Origin: a filamentous cyanobacterium CCT1
GTDB lineage: Bacteria > Cyanobacteriota > Cyanobacteriia > Phormidesmidales > Phormidesmidaceae
Reading direction: 5' to 3'
Assembly: GCA_003017855.1 (NCBI GenBank)
Contig: PYER01000022.1
Span: 1 to 43,027, forward strand
Length of the DNA: 43,027 bases
Position numbers and translations under genes: made by a program. Positions 17,222 to 25,739 of this stretch are shown here, in pieces. The stretch's first letter is position 1. The number at the start of each line of letters is the position of its first letter. The notes beneath the pieces were generated by a model, which did no database searches, was not told where the DNA came from, and was given only the letters and a program-made list of their open reading frames with translations.

Positions 17222-17269
17222 TGGTAACGATTCTCAGTATCATAGAGAAAAAGCCAAGGAACCTAATCG

Positions 17270-17662
17270 ATGGCTAATTCTCGCTCTACAGAGAACTCTA
17301 CAATTCAAGCCGTTGATGCCCCCAGTTGTGACGAGTCGCTGGTGCATTTAGACAACGTGCGCCAGGTGCAGCCCGAGGTGCTAAGCACCGAGAAGGCCCA
17401 GCGAATGGCGGAGTTTTTTAGCGCTCTCTCTGACCCCCACCGGCTCAAGCTGCTGTCGGCCCTAGCCCAGCAAGAACTCTGCGTGTGCGATCTGGCCGCT
17501 GCGGTGAAGATGGGTGAATCGGCGGTGTCGCACCAGCTGCGGGTGCTGCGATCGCAGCGTCTAGTCACCTACCGTCGTCAAGGCCGCAACGTCTACTATG
17601 GCCTGGCTGACGATCATATTATGACTCTCTATCGGGAAGTGGCCCAACACCTGGATGAGTAG
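17270..17662 (+). CDS. ziaR: ArsR/SmtB-family zinc-sensing repressor (ZiaR-type)
   Basis: 130 residues, winged-helix repressor released from DNA by metal. Recognition helix region: MGESAVSHQLRVLRSQRLV. Both known metal sites are visible: ELCVCDLA in helix alpha3, with an N-terminal Cys (SCDES), makes an alpha3N site; at the C-terminus D-x-H...H-x-x-E (DDHIMTLYREVAQHLDE) reproduces exactly the SmtB alpha5 zinc ligand spacing. Having both sites is the ZiaR pattern. Palindromic operators lie before this gene and before the P-type ATPase 1.7 kb away, its probable target. Confidence 0.88.
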   Translation: MANSRSTENSTIQAVDAPSCDESLVHLDNVRQVQPEVLSTEKAQRMAEFFSALSDPHRLKLLSALAQQELCVCDLAAAVKMGESAVSHQLRVLRSQRLVTYRRQGRNVYYGLADDHIMTLYREVAQHLDE

Positions 17663-17695
17663 CATGATGCGTTGCCGCTCCATAGCCAGGTTCTT

Positions 17696-18538
17696 TCACT
17701 TGTAGTCAGCACTCCGATCAAACGCCTTAGGCCAGTACCGTAGGCCCATGGCAATAAGAGATAGAAACAAGACGCCCATTGCTCCGGCTAGCGGGTTTTG
17801 GTTCAGACCCGTCACCCATTCCGGCACTCGCTCGGTGTAGATCGCCAAATCGCCCACATCGATCAAGTAATAGCCCGCCACCAGCCCCCCATGCAGCCCA
17901 AGGGCCAACCCCAGGCGTCCGGCAGTGCGCTGGCGTGCCCAGCCCAGAGTCAGCCCCAACAGCAGTAGCCCCGGAAAGCTAGGCAGCTCTTTCACAATGG
18001 CCTCCCAGGGTTTGATAAAGTGCAGCGCCGCATAGATCGTGCCGCTGGCCCACAGTGCCGGGGTAAAGCCCCAGTCGTAGCGCAGTTCATCCAGCAGCCA
18101 GCCGCGAAAGAGCAGTTCTTCGGCCAGGCCAACGCCTAGGCCCACCAGCAATCCCTCCAGGGCAATTCGCCCTAGGGTGGGCGGTGCCGGTTGCCAGGTG
18201 AGCCAACCGAGCCAGCCCTCTAGGGTAAACAGCAGCCCCAGGCTCACCAGACCCACGCCTACCCCAATCGCCAGCTCTCGCCCATAGCGGGCCGATGCCT
18301 CCAGACCGTGGGCGCGTAGCGGTTGAGTTTGCCCATGCACACGGTGACCCCATGGCACCAGCCCAACCATAAACAAGACGTAGAGCAAAACTAACGGAAT
18401 AACGCTCAGAGAGCCATCGGTGCCCAGCCACGCGTAGAGAGGCAAGGCGATCGGTACCCAAACCAGCGCTAGCAATAGCAGAAAGCAGAAAATCCTCACC
18501 GGGGCAGGATAGCGAACTAGCTGATGCAGTTGAATCAT
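17696..18538 (-). CDS. CPBP-family intramembrane metalloprotease
   Basis: 280 residues, about eight membrane segments. The ABI/CPBP signature is clear: motif 1 GLAEELLFRGWLLDEL (EExxxR), motif 2 TIYAALHFIKPWE (FxxxH-like), and a following helix with Gly/Leu-rich GLLLLGLTLGWARQR. Members include Rce1-type CAAX proteases and bacteriocin-immunity proteins; the natural substrate here is unknown. It follows the M23 gene by 15 bp on the same strand, so the two are probably co-transcribed. Confidence 0.85.
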   Translation of the reverse strand: MIQLHQLVRYPAPVRIFCFLLLLALVWVPIALPLYAWLGTDGSLSVIPLVLLYVLFMVGLVPWGHRVHGQTQPLRAHGLEASARYGRELAIGVGVGLVSLGLLFTLEGWLGWLTWQPAPPTLGRIALEGLLVGLGVGLAEELLFRGWLLDELRYDWGFTPALWASGTIYAALHFIKPWEAIVKELPSFPGLLLLGLTLGWARQRTAGRLGLALGLHGGLVAGYYLIDVGDLAIYTERVPEWVTGLNQNPLAGAMGVLFLSLIAMGLRYWPKAFDRSADYK

Positions 18539-18553
18539 GCCAAAGGTGCCTGT

Positions 18554-19186
18554 TTAACCTGCTTGCTGAGCGTCATACATGGCCCTTAGCACCAACCCAG
18601 GGTCAACCCAGTTGCCGTCGTATTTCAGCATCCAGTGGAGGTGAGGGCCAGTGGTGCGCCCCGTCATGCCGACGCGGCCCAGCCGTACCCCAGTGGGCAA
18701 GTCTTGTCCCTGCTCATAGCGAATGCCCCCGTCTGAATCGACCAAATAGCGCTTGCCGTTTGAAACTTCGACTCGACCGCTCATGTGGCAATAGCGGTGC
18801 TCCCACTGGCCCGACCGAATGACGGCAGAGGTGCCACAGGTGGTGTGGTCTGATACCTCGATCACCTTACCGCTCCACCAGTTGCGCACAAAGCTGCCCT
18901 GGGGCGCGGCCAAGTCTAACCCGTAGTGAAACTGAGAGCCCCCGCCGCCAGTGGGAGAGGTTCTGTAGCCAAAGGCAGAGGTGTAAGCCTGAAAATTTTC
19001 GACGGGGAAGGACGCCTGCCGCCAAAACGTAACCGTGTCTTGGGCGAGGGCCGGAGCCGATGAACTAGGCCAGTGCAGGGTAAGAAAGAGCCCCAGGCCA
19101 AGACAAAACGCTACCTTCAAAAACCTGAGGCGACGCCGGGGATGGTTTAGGTTTCTCAGTGGTGTCACAACACATCTTCTCTCCAT
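18554..19186 (-). CDS. Secreted M23 (LytM-type) zinc peptidase
   Basis: Peptidoglycan endopeptidase. Several starts are in frame (TTG 19228, ATG 19225, 19210, 19186); ATG 19186 is preferred because the signal peptide then has a short basic n-region before FLKVAFCLGLGLFLTL and ends near ALAQ. The catalytic domain (last 150 residues) keeps all ligands: FHYGLDLAAP (HxxxD), EHRYCHMSG and GPHLHWML (HxH). Extra Cys (TTCGTS, RYCHM) may form a disulphide. It is divergent from the zinc ATPase gene. It may digest peptidoglycan cross-links or act in cell separation. Confidence 0.85.
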   Translation of the reverse strand: MERRCVVTPLRNLNHPRRRLRFLKVAFCLGLGLFLTLHWPSSSAPALAQDTVTFWRQASFPVENFQAYTSAFGYRTSPTGGGGSQFHYGLDLAAPQGSFVRNWWSGKVIEVSDHTTCGTSAVIRSGQWEHRYCHMSGRVEVSNGKRYLVDSDGGIRYEQGQDLPTGVRLGRVGMTGRTTGPHLHWMLKYDGNWVDPGLVLRAMYDAQQAG

Positions 19187-19300
19187 AGGGTTCGTCAGCA
19201 GCCTATTCATCGCCCAATTATGCATCAATGATGAGTCGGTGTCTCAGACCTTCCGACTGCTGCAAGCAGCAAGTGTGGTTTGATGGAGCATATCATGTAT

Positions 19301-19322
19301 CATCTGAATAACACTTCAGATG
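19301..19322. promoter_or_regulatory. ZiaR-type dyad operator before the zinc ATPase
   Basis: Perfect inverted repeat CATCTGAA - TAACAC - TTCAGATG, between the divergent M23 gene and the ATPase. It lies 28 bp before the preferred ATPase start (19350), a natural repressor position. It overlaps the alternative ATG at 19320, which argues against that start. Confidence 0.78.
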
Positions 19323-19349
19323 TTCATTAGGCGCTTGCCAGGTACCCCT

Positions 19350-21335
19350 ATGGCAGACTCTCACTCCCATGCTTGTTGCGATAGCTCCGGCCCGATCCCT
19401 AAGGATGAGGTGGCCGCCCATGACGGCTGCTGCGGGTCTGACCACGGCCACAGCCACGATTCAGCAGAGTTTAACCTGCGGCAAGAGCTAACCCCGATCG
19501 CGATCGCCGCCATTCTCTTCCTCATTGGGCTAATTTTCAATGAGCGGCTGCACAACACCCCCTTCGCTGTTGCCGAGTACGCGGTGTTGATTCCGGCTTA
19601 TCTCATCAGCGGCTGGACTGTGCTGACTACGGCGGGGCGCAACATTCTGCGGGGGCGCATCTTTGACGAAAACTTTCTGATGACGATCGCAACTCTGGGA
19701 GCGATCGCTATCCACGAAATTCCCGAAGCCGTGGCGGTAATGCTGTTCTTTCAGGTGGGGGAACTGTTTCAGGGCTACTCGGTAGGGCGATCGCGCCGCT
19801 CGATCAAAGCTCTGCTAGAGGTACGGCCCGACACCGCTAACCTCAGCGTTGACGGCGACATTCGCGCGGTTGCCCCCGAGACCGTGCGGGTTGGGGATGT
19901 GATTGTGGTGCGCCCCGGCGAAAAGGTGCCCCTGGATGGCAACATTCTGGAGGGCAAATCCCTGGTCGATACCTCCGCCCTGACGGGTGAATCGTTGCCC
20001 CGCACCGTTGCCCCTGGCGAAACCGTGCTGGCCGGGATGATCAACCAGTCGGGGCTGCTGACGGTGCAGGTGACCAAACCCTTTGGCGAGTCGTCAATCG
20101 CCAGAATTTTAGAACTAGTCGAAAACGCTAGCAGCAAAAAAGCCGACACCGAAAAATTCATCACCCGCTTTGCCCGGTATTACACCCCGGTGGTGGTGTT
20201 TCTCTCCCTGGCGGTGGCGATTTTGCCACCCTTGTTCATTGAGGGGGCTACCCAGGCCCAGTGGGTCTATCGCGCCCTGGTGCTGCTGGTGATCTCCTGC
20301 CCCTGTGGGTTAGTGATTAGCATTCCCCTCGGCTACTTTGGCGGCGTGGGCGGTGCGGCCAAGCGCGGCATTTTAGTCAAAGGCTCCACCTATTTAGACA
20401 CCCTGGCCCAGGTGAAAACGGTTGTGTTCGACAAAACCGGCACCCTCACCCAGGGCAACTTTCGCGTGACGAATGTGGTGACCCACAACGGCCTGAAGAA
20501 GCACCAGCTACTGGAGTTAGCCGCCCAGGTCGAGTCGCAGTCCACCCATCCGGTGGCCCAGTCAATTCGTCAAGCCTACGGGCAGACCGTCGATATCTCC
20601 GGCGTACAAGACTACGAAGAAATTGCCGGTCATGGCATTCGGGCACAAGTCAATGGCCGGACGGTACTAGCCGGAAATGATCGCCTGTTGCACCGAGAAA
20701 ACATTCCCCATGATGTTTGCACCGTAGACGGCACCGTGGCCCACCTGGCTGTGGATGGCGAATATAGTGGCCGCATTATCATTGCCGATGAGCTGAAAAA
20801 AGACGCCGTCGAGGCCATTCAGGCGCTTCATGCTCAAGGTATTCAGACAGCGATGTTGACTGGCGATAGTCAGTCGGTGGCCGATAGCATCGCCAAGAAG
20901 CTGGGCCTCGACCAGTATCGAGCCGAACTGCTGCCCGAAGACAAGGTAAATGCCTTAGAAGAATTCTTGCAGCGTGCCAGCCAAACTAAGAGCAAAGTGG
21001 CCTTTGTGGGCGACGGCATCAACGATGCCCCAGTCATCGCTCGGGCTGATGTGGGCATTGCTATGGGCGGGCTTGGCTCCGATGCGGCGATAGAAACCGC
21101 TGACGTGGTGATAATGACCGATGCGCCCTCAAAGGTGGCCGTAGCAATTCAAATCGCCCACAAAACCCGGCGCATTGTTTGGCAGAACATTAGTCTTGCC
21201 ATGGCCGTCAAAGCCCTCTTTATTGCCCTGGGGGCGATCGGCTTGGCCACCCTTTGGGAAGCCGTGTTTGCCGATGTGGGCGTGGCTCTGCTCGCCATCC
21301 TAAATGCGGGTCGAATTATTCGGCACCCTCAATAA
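19350..21335 (+). CDS. ziaA: P1B-type Zn/Cd/Co-exporting ATPase (ZiaA/CadA-type)
   Basis: Inner-membrane pump exporting zinc (or cadmium, cobalt) to the periplasm at the cost of ATP. Start taken at ATG 19350 (MADSHSHACCDSSG), since 19320 falls in the operator. The usual N-terminal CxxC domain is replaced by a short His/Cys-rich tail (SHSHACC, GCCGSDHGHSHD). Core motifs: TGES actuator loop (LTGESLP), CPC in ISCPCGLVIS, DKTGTLT phosphorylation site, STHPVA nucleotide-binding HP locus, GDGINDAP, and the last helix FADVGVALLAILNAGRI, with the Asp of zinc P1B-2 ATPases. About 661 residues. Regulated by the ArsR-type repressor at 17270 by inference from the shared operator. Confidence 0.93.
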   Translation: MADSHSHACCDSSGPIPKDEVAAHDGCCGSDHGHSHDSAEFNLRQELTPIAIAAILFLIGLIFNERLHNTPFAVAEYAVLIPAYLISGWTVLTTAGRNILRGRIFDENFLMTIATLGAIAIHEIPEAVAVMLFFQVGELFQGYSVGRSRRSIKALLEVRPDTANLSVDGDIRAVAPETVRVGDVIVVRPGEKVPLDGNILEGKSLVDTSALTGESLPRTVAPGETVLAGMINQSGLLTVQVTKPFGESSIARILELVENASSKKADTEKFITRFARYYTPVVVFLSLAVAILPPLFIEGATQAQWVYRALVLLVISCPCGLVISIPLGYFGGVGGAAKRGILVKGSTYLDTLAQVKTVVFDKTGTLTQGNFRVTNVVTHNGLKKHQLLELAAQVESQSTHPVAQSIRQAYGQTVDISGVQDYEEIAGHGIRAQVNGRTVLAGNDRLLHRENIPHDVCTVDGTVAHLAVDGEYSGRIIIADELKKDAVEAIQALHAQGIQTAMLTGDSQSVADSIAKKLGLDQYRAELLPEDKVNALEEFLQRASQTKSKVAFVGDGINDAPVIARADVGIAMGGLGSDAAIETADVVIMTDAPSKVAVAIQIAHKTRRIVWQNISLAMAVKALFIALGAIGLATLWEAVFADVGVALLAILNAGRIIRHPQ

Positions 21336-21379
21336 CGAGTTGAGATGATCATTCTCCAAAGAGTTGCAGCGTTCCCCCC

Positions 21380-21556
21380 TTACCAGCACCCACCGTGGTG
21401 GTGTCCGCCGTGATGGTTGATCATCACCGTATCAGCGATGTCTGAGTAGTTAACCGCAGCAGGATTAACCTCCCCCCAAGCAATAGCTGGTATTGAAAGT
21501 GCGATCGCAGCGGCGACAGCTGCACTAATCGTAGAAGTCCTAGAAGTCCGTGTCAT
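21380..21556 (-). CDS. 58-residue secreted His-rich peptide
   Basis: Too short for most gene callers. ATG 21556 is preceded by AGGAGG at ideal spacing. The signal peptide runs to about AIA-WG (MTRTSRTSTISAAVAAAIAL...), and the mature part of about 32 residues ends HHGGHHHGGCW, five His and one Cys in eleven residues, a strong metal-binding tail. It is convergent with the zinc ATPase gene and divergent from the transporter operon. A periplasmic zinc or nickel buffer is the likely role; no family is known to me. Confidence 0.75.
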   Translation of the reverse strand: MTRTSRTSTISAAVAAAIALSIPAIAWGEVNPAAVNYSDIADTVMINHHGGHHHGGCW

Positions 21557-21590
21557 GGCGTCCTCCTTGTGTGTTGAGTATTTATACTCT

Positions 21591-21613
21591 GATCCTAGCT
21601 CTCAGGTAGGATC
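21591..21613. promoter_or_regulatory. Dyad between the His-rich peptide and the transporter operon
   Basis: Inverted repeat GATCCTA ... TAGGATC with a 9-bp spacer, next to a TATAAA-like -10 for the leftward peptide promoter (21578-21588 region, GAGTATTTATACTC). Likely an operator, regulator unknown. Confidence 0.5.
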
Positions 21614-21686
21614 AAAATCCTCATCTGAGCAATTCGTCATAGGATGTCACCCTAGTTCATGTTCTGACCGAGACCCATCTCTATCC

Positions 21687-22349
21687 ATGTCTGCCTCCCT
21701 TCAAATCGTGCTGGGCACCTTAGCCCTGAGCCTGATTCATCCGCTAATTCCCAGCCACTGGCTACCGTTTGTAGCGTTGGGCAAGGCCGAAGGATGGTCT
21801 CGGCAAGAAACCCTGTGGATTACGGCTCTGACCGGATCGGCCCACACCGTTAGCACGCTCTTGATTGGAGTGACCGTAGGGCTACTAGGCTACCAGTTTG
21901 CCGACTACTACGAGATCGTGACGCACCTGGTCGCTCCGGCGGTGCTGATGGGGTTGGGCTTGGTTTATCTGAGTAAACCGCTGCGTCAACGCTGCGTCCC
22001 ATGCTGCTCTCTGGACGAATCTCACCCTGTTGCGGCCACAGTTAGCCCCTCTGGCCGCAGTAAGGTAACAGCGATCGTGGCCATTGCCAGCGCTATGTTT
22101 TTCTCGCCGTGCCTGGAAATTGGTGCCTTCTACCTATCCGCAGGGGCGCTCGGATGGCGAGGCATTGCCCTGGTCTCGGGGGTGTACCCCATTGTTACAG
22201 TGCTGGGCATGGTGTTGGTCGTGAATTGGAGCTGGCAGCGGGCAAAATCGTTTTCTGCCGCAATCCCTACCTGGAATCTCAGTGGCCATGCCCTAACAGG
22301 TCTAATCCTCGTAGTTCTCGGTTTTTTGACGTTTTTTATTGATATGTAG
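21687..22349 (+). CDS. Six-helix membrane transporter, NicO/HupE-like
   Basis: 220 residues from ATG 21687; the open frame reaches back to 21555, but that part has no coding character and overlaps the divergent peptide promoter. Membrane segments carry LSLIHPLIPSHWLPFVALG and TALTGSAHTVSTLLIG, a paired His pattern seen in NicO/HupE-type nickel-cobalt carriers, and MFFSPCLEIGAFYLSAGALG. A cytoplasmic loop has CVPCC and nearby His, possibly metal-sensing. First gene of an operon with VKOR and a TPR protein (gaps of 4 and 16 bp). Substrate is inferred only at family level. Confidence 0.6.
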   Translation: MSASLQIVLGTLALSLIHPLIPSHWLPFVALGKAEGWSRQETLWITALTGSAHTVSTLLIGVTVGLLGYQFADYYEIVTHLVAPAVLMGLGLVYLSKPLRQRCVPCCSLDESHPVAATVSPSGRSKVTAIVAIASAMFFSPCLEIGAFYLSAGALGWRGIALVSGVYPIVTVLGMVLVVNWSWQRAKSFSAAIPTWNLSGHALTGLILVVLGFLTFFIDM

Positions 22350-22353
22350 GAAG

Positions 22354-23274
22354 ATGCCGCGTAAACAAGCTACTCCCTGGATTCATCGCTATGCCCGCCC
22401 TCTGATGGCGGGGTTAGCGGCGGTTGGCGCTGTCATCACCGCCTACTTAACGATCAACAAGCTCACGGGTAGCGCCACGGCCTGCCCTACTAGGGGCTGT
22501 GACATTGTGCTCTCTAGCCCCTATGCCACGGTGTTTGGCCAGCCGCTGGCCCTGTTTGGGTTTCTGGCTTACGTGGGCATGGCGGTGATCGCGATCGCCC
22601 CGCTGCTGGTCAATGGGGCTGAGCAAAAAGACCTCAGAGATAAACTCACTCGATTGACCCAACCCCTGCTGCTGATCGGCGGCACCGCCATGATGGTCTT
22701 TAGCGGCTACCTCATGTATCTGCTTACCGCAGAAATCAAAGCCGTATGCCTTTACTGCGTCGGCTCAGCTCTCCTCTCCACCAGCCTGTTTTTGCTTGCC
22801 CTCATCGGCCAAAATTGGTCTGATCTATCTCAACCCTTCTTTATTGGCAGCATTACAGCATTCTTGGTGGTAGTGGGCACCCTGGGCGTCTATGCCAATG
22901 TCAACAACCCAGTCGCCGAGGGCGGCTCGGGCGATCAGCTGGGGCCTGCCATTACCACCCAGTCTGGCCCGGCTGAAATGGCCTTGGCCCAGCACCTGGC
23001 CGACACTGGTGCTATTTTCTATGGAGCCTGGTGGTGCCCCCACTGCCACGACCAAAAGCAGTTGTTTGGCCAGGAAGCCAGTCAGGTTATGCCCTACGTT
23101 GAGTGCGCCACCCCCGAGGGGCAAGAGCAAACTCCCGAGTGCCAGGAAGCTGGCATTACCGGCTATCCCACCTGGGAAATTAATGGTGAACGCCTGTCGG
23201 GGACGCAAACCCTGGAGGAACTCGCCCAACTCTCGGGCTATACCGGCTCCACCACCTTTCAAAATTCGATTTAG
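22354..23274 (+). CDS. VKOR-thioredoxin fusion, disulphide-forming enzyme
   Basis: Quinone-linked enzyme that makes disulphide bonds in exported proteins. ATG 22354 is chosen because GGA stands just upstream; 22339 is an in-frame alternative. Five membrane segments of the VKOR domain (about 15-195) have the loop Cys pair CPTRGCDIVLSS, and CLYC as the CxxC redox centre. The thioredoxin-like domain (about 205-306) has WWCPHCHDQ (CPHC), a further Cys pair, and GYPTWEING with the cis-Pro. About 306 residues, the known cyanobacterial architecture. In this operon it may serve the Cys-rich secreted metal proteins. Confidence 0.9.
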   Translation: MPRKQATPWIHRYARPLMAGLAAVGAVITAYLTINKLTGSATACPTRGCDIVLSSPYATVFGQPLALFGFLAYVGMAVIAIAPLLVNGAEQKDLRDKLTRLTQPLLLIGGTAMMVFSGYLMYLLTAEIKAVCLYCVGSALLSTSLFLLALIGQNWSDLSQPFFIGSITAFLVVVGTLGVYANVNNPVAEGGSGDQLGPAITTQSGPAEMALAQHLADTGAIFYGAWWCPHCHDQKQLFGQEASQVMPYVECATPEGQEQTPECQEAGITGYPTWEINGERLSGTQTLEELAQLSGYTGSTTFQNSI

Positions 23275-23290
23275 CGCAGAGGAGAATCCC

Positions 23291-24394
23291 TTGAGACGTA
23301 CAGGTAAACAATTGGGCCTGGTTGGCGTGGCGATGGGAGGTCTGTTGGCCGTAGCCTTTCCGGTAGGTGCCCACAGCCCCGGCCAGGCGTTCAGCGAGCA
23401 GGCCCAGCGCGATGAACTCGCTGACTTGCTAGAGTCGGGGGCAGAGCTGGTCGAAGCCGGGGATTTAGCTGAGGCGCTATCTCGTTATCAGCATGCGGTT
23501 AGCCTGGATGAAGACAATGCCAAAATCTTCTCGGCCATTGGCTACCTTCAGGCTCGCCAGGGCAACTTTCGAGAGTCTATTGCCGCCTTTCAAACCGCCA
23601 TTGGGCTAGAGTCTGACAATCTGGCCTTTTATTTCGGCTTGGCCTATGCCCAAAGCAGCTTAGGCGAGTACGATGCAGCAGGCAACGCCTACCGGCAAAT
23701 CCTACAATTGCAGCCCGATAACCAGCAGGCTCGGTTGGGGCTGGGGGCGGCGCTGTTTCAAACCGCAGCCTTTGAAGAGGCTTTAGCAATTTACCGGACG
23801 GTGTTGCAGCAAGACCCCAACCACCCGCAAGCCGCCGAATCTATCGGCCTGATTTTGCTCCAGCAGGGCAATACCGATGCGGCGATCGCGGCTTTAGAAC
23901 GGGCCGCTGCCCTGGCACCTCAGGCCAGCCAAATACAGATGAACCTGGGCCTGGCCCACCTCAAAGCAGGGGATATGGCGTCTGCTCTCACCTCATTTAA
24001 CACGGCAGCGGCAGAAGACCCCCGCAACGCCGATATTCGCATGCAGATTGGTTACCTACTCTGGCAGCAGGGGAATCTAGATGCCGCCCTAGAAAGCTAT
24101 CAGCAGGCGGCCCGGCTTCAGCCTGACTCGGTAATTGCCCACGATGCGATCGCCGATCTCTACTTCGAGCAGCAAGAGGTGCTGATGACCATCGTCGCCC
24201 ACCGCGAAGTGCTCGAACTAGATCCTGATCATGCCCCTGGTTACTACCATCTGGGCGTTGCGCTAGAGGCGCGGGGCCGTCGAGCAGAGGCGATCGAGGC
24301 GCTGCAACGGGCAAAGACATTACTTCTGGAGCAAGAAAACAGTGAAGATGCCCAGATTGTTGATCAGCTGCTGCAAAAACTCCAATCGTCGTAG
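23291..24394 (+). CDS. Secreted TPR protein with TTG start
   Basis: 367 residues from TTG 23291, with AGGAGA seven bases upstream; the frame is open further upstream, to 22892, but that part is a shadow of the VKOR gene. Signal peptide LRRTGKQLGLVGVAMGGLLAVAFPVGAHS. From about residue 45 there are nine TPR-like units (AKIFSAIGYLQARQGNFRESIAAFQTAI and so on) and a short helical C-terminus. Last gene of the transporter/VKOR operon. Probably a scaffold in the periplasm or at the membrane; partner unknown. Confidence 0.87.
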   Translation: MRRTGKQLGLVGVAMGGLLAVAFPVGAHSPGQAFSEQAQRDELADLLESGAELVEAGDLAEALSRYQHAVSLDEDNAKIFSAIGYLQARQGNFRESIAAFQTAIGLESDNLAFYFGLAYAQSSLGEYDAAGNAYRQILQLQPDNQQARLGLGAALFQTAAFEEALAIYRTVLQQDPNHPQAAESIGLILLQQGNTDAAIAALERAAALAPQASQIQMNLGLAHLKAGDMASALTSFNTAAAEDPRNADIRMQIGYLLWQQGNLDAALESYQQAARLQPDSVIAHDAIADLYFEQQEVLMTIVAHREVLELDPDHAPGYYHLGVALEARGRRAEAIEALQRAKTLLLEQENSEDAQIVDQLLQKLQSS

Positions 24395-24471
24395 CCTGCC
24401 CAAGCTAAATAGACTGCACTTTCCACAAACTCTGCCGATAACGACATTGCTGTACTACGGAACGTTGAACC

Positions 24472-25686
24472 ATGGCGACTGACAGTAGCAAAAGAGAATT
24501 CAACCCGTTCTTGGGGTACAGCTACTCTAGGCGGCTGGTAGAGCTAGGGCGTGTCGTCCTGCTGGTGGGTGGGTTAAACAGCGGGTTGGCGGTTGTACCG
24601 GCCTTGGCCACGACCGACATGAGCCCAGCCCCCCCCATTCCAGCAGAAGCGTTGCTCCCAGCGGCAGCCAGTCCGTCCGGAGTCGAAAGCGTACCTCAAG
24701 CTCCTGCTCCTGCTTCAATACAGGGTTCGGTAGACGTGTTGCCCGGTGCGAGCGTTAGCGCACCTGCTCAAACATCCGAGCAGACCCCACCCAGCCAACT
24801 GCCTGCTAGTGCCCCTGTTCCAGCTGGTTATAACAGCGTCTTTATTGACCCAACTGATTACAGCCTTGGGGCAACAGCGGCTCCAGGAGGGGCTTCTCCT
24901 AATCTCGTGTTTGCAGAACGAGCAACGGGCTGTCAAATCATCGTAGCAGGGTCGCAAATCCCTCCCCAGTCTTCCTGTCAGGCAACCGACCCCGACTCTA
25001 CCAGCCCACCTGCGGATAGTGGCGATAGTATTCAAGTGGGGCCTGTTACTATCAGCTCGCGCGGCGTTAGCTTAGGCGACACCACCATCGTTAGCCGAGC
25101 CCAGCTAAATGAAAAGCTGCGGCCCTTAAACATCCTCCGGCGCGGCAATGAGGAATATGTTTTCCCCCTGTCTATTCCAGCTCCAATCACCTCGCTGTTC
25201 GGCTGGCGGATGCATCCCGTCCATCAAAACTGGCGGTTTCACGCTGGCACCGACTTGGGATCTCCTGCTGGCACCCCGGTTTTAGCAACCCGCTCAGGCA
25301 AGGTTGCAGTAGCCGATCACCTTGGCGGCTATGGTCTAACGGTAATTCTGCGCCACGATGATGGAGATTTGGAGTCTCGCTATGCCCATTTGTCCAAGCT
25401 GGCCGTGCAGGCTGGGGAATGGGTTGAGCAGGGGGAGGTGATTGGTCTGGTGGGCAGCACCGGCACGGCGACTGGCCCAAACCTGCACTTTGAAATTCGC
25501 CAGCTAACTAGTCAGGGCTGGATAGCAGCAGATGCCAAAAATATCTTGGACGACGGCATTGCTGACCTGCTCAACGTTATCAACAACCCCTTGCAGGCAT
25601 TGGGAGTGGATACCGCCGATGAAGCCAGTGGTTCACCGGCTCCCGCCGACTATCCCTTCCGCCCGGCCCAGCCAAACGCCAGCTAG
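24472..25686 (+). CDS. LytM/M23-domain envelope protein with a substituted active-site His
   Basis: 404 residues. A hydrophobic N-terminal segment (about 25-46) ends near PALAT, followed by a long Pro/Ala/Ser-rich linker (50-220) and a LytM domain (about 235-365). FHAGTDLGSP gives the HxxxD zinc ligands and SRYAHLSK the next His, but the HxH motif reads GPNLHFEI, so the first His is Asn. In M23 enzymes that His is the general base; loss suggests low or no activity, as in EnvC/NlpD-type amidase activators. An AmiC-like amidase is encoded 8.4 kb away. Stop and next gene nearly overlap. Confidence 0.85.
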   Translation: MATDSSKREFNPFLGYSYSRRLVELGRVVLLVGGLNSGLAVVPALATTDMSPAPPIPAEALLPAAASPSGVESVPQAPAPASIQGSVDVLPGASVSAPAQTSEQTPPSQLPASAPVPAGYNSVFIDPTDYSLGATAAPGGASPNLVFAERATGCQIIVAGSQIPPQSSCQATDPDSTSPPADSGDSIQVGPVTISSRGVSLGDTTIVSRAQLNEKLRPLNILRRGNEEYVFPLSIPAPITSLFGWRMHPVHQNWRFHAGTDLGSPAGTPVLATRSGKVAVADHLGGYGLTVILRHDDGDLESRYAHLSKLAVQAGEWVEQGEVIGLVGSTGTATGPNLHFEIRQLTSQGWIAADAKNILDDGIADLLNVINNPLQALGVDTADEASGSPAPADYPFRPAQPNAS

Positions 25687-25739
25687 TGCCCTGGCTACAG
25701 CATCTGTCATATCCAAAAGCCCTTTCCCCCTTTGCAGCA

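Noticed and set aside
21555-21686. Apparent N-terminal extension of the NicO-like transporter
   Set aside because: Overlaps the promoter of the divergent His-rich peptide and lacks transporter features; ATG 21687 starts the first membrane helix.
22892-23290. Apparent N-terminal extension of the TPR protein
   Set aside because: It is a shadow of the VKOR gene; the TTG at 23291 with AGGAGA and a signal peptide is the better start.
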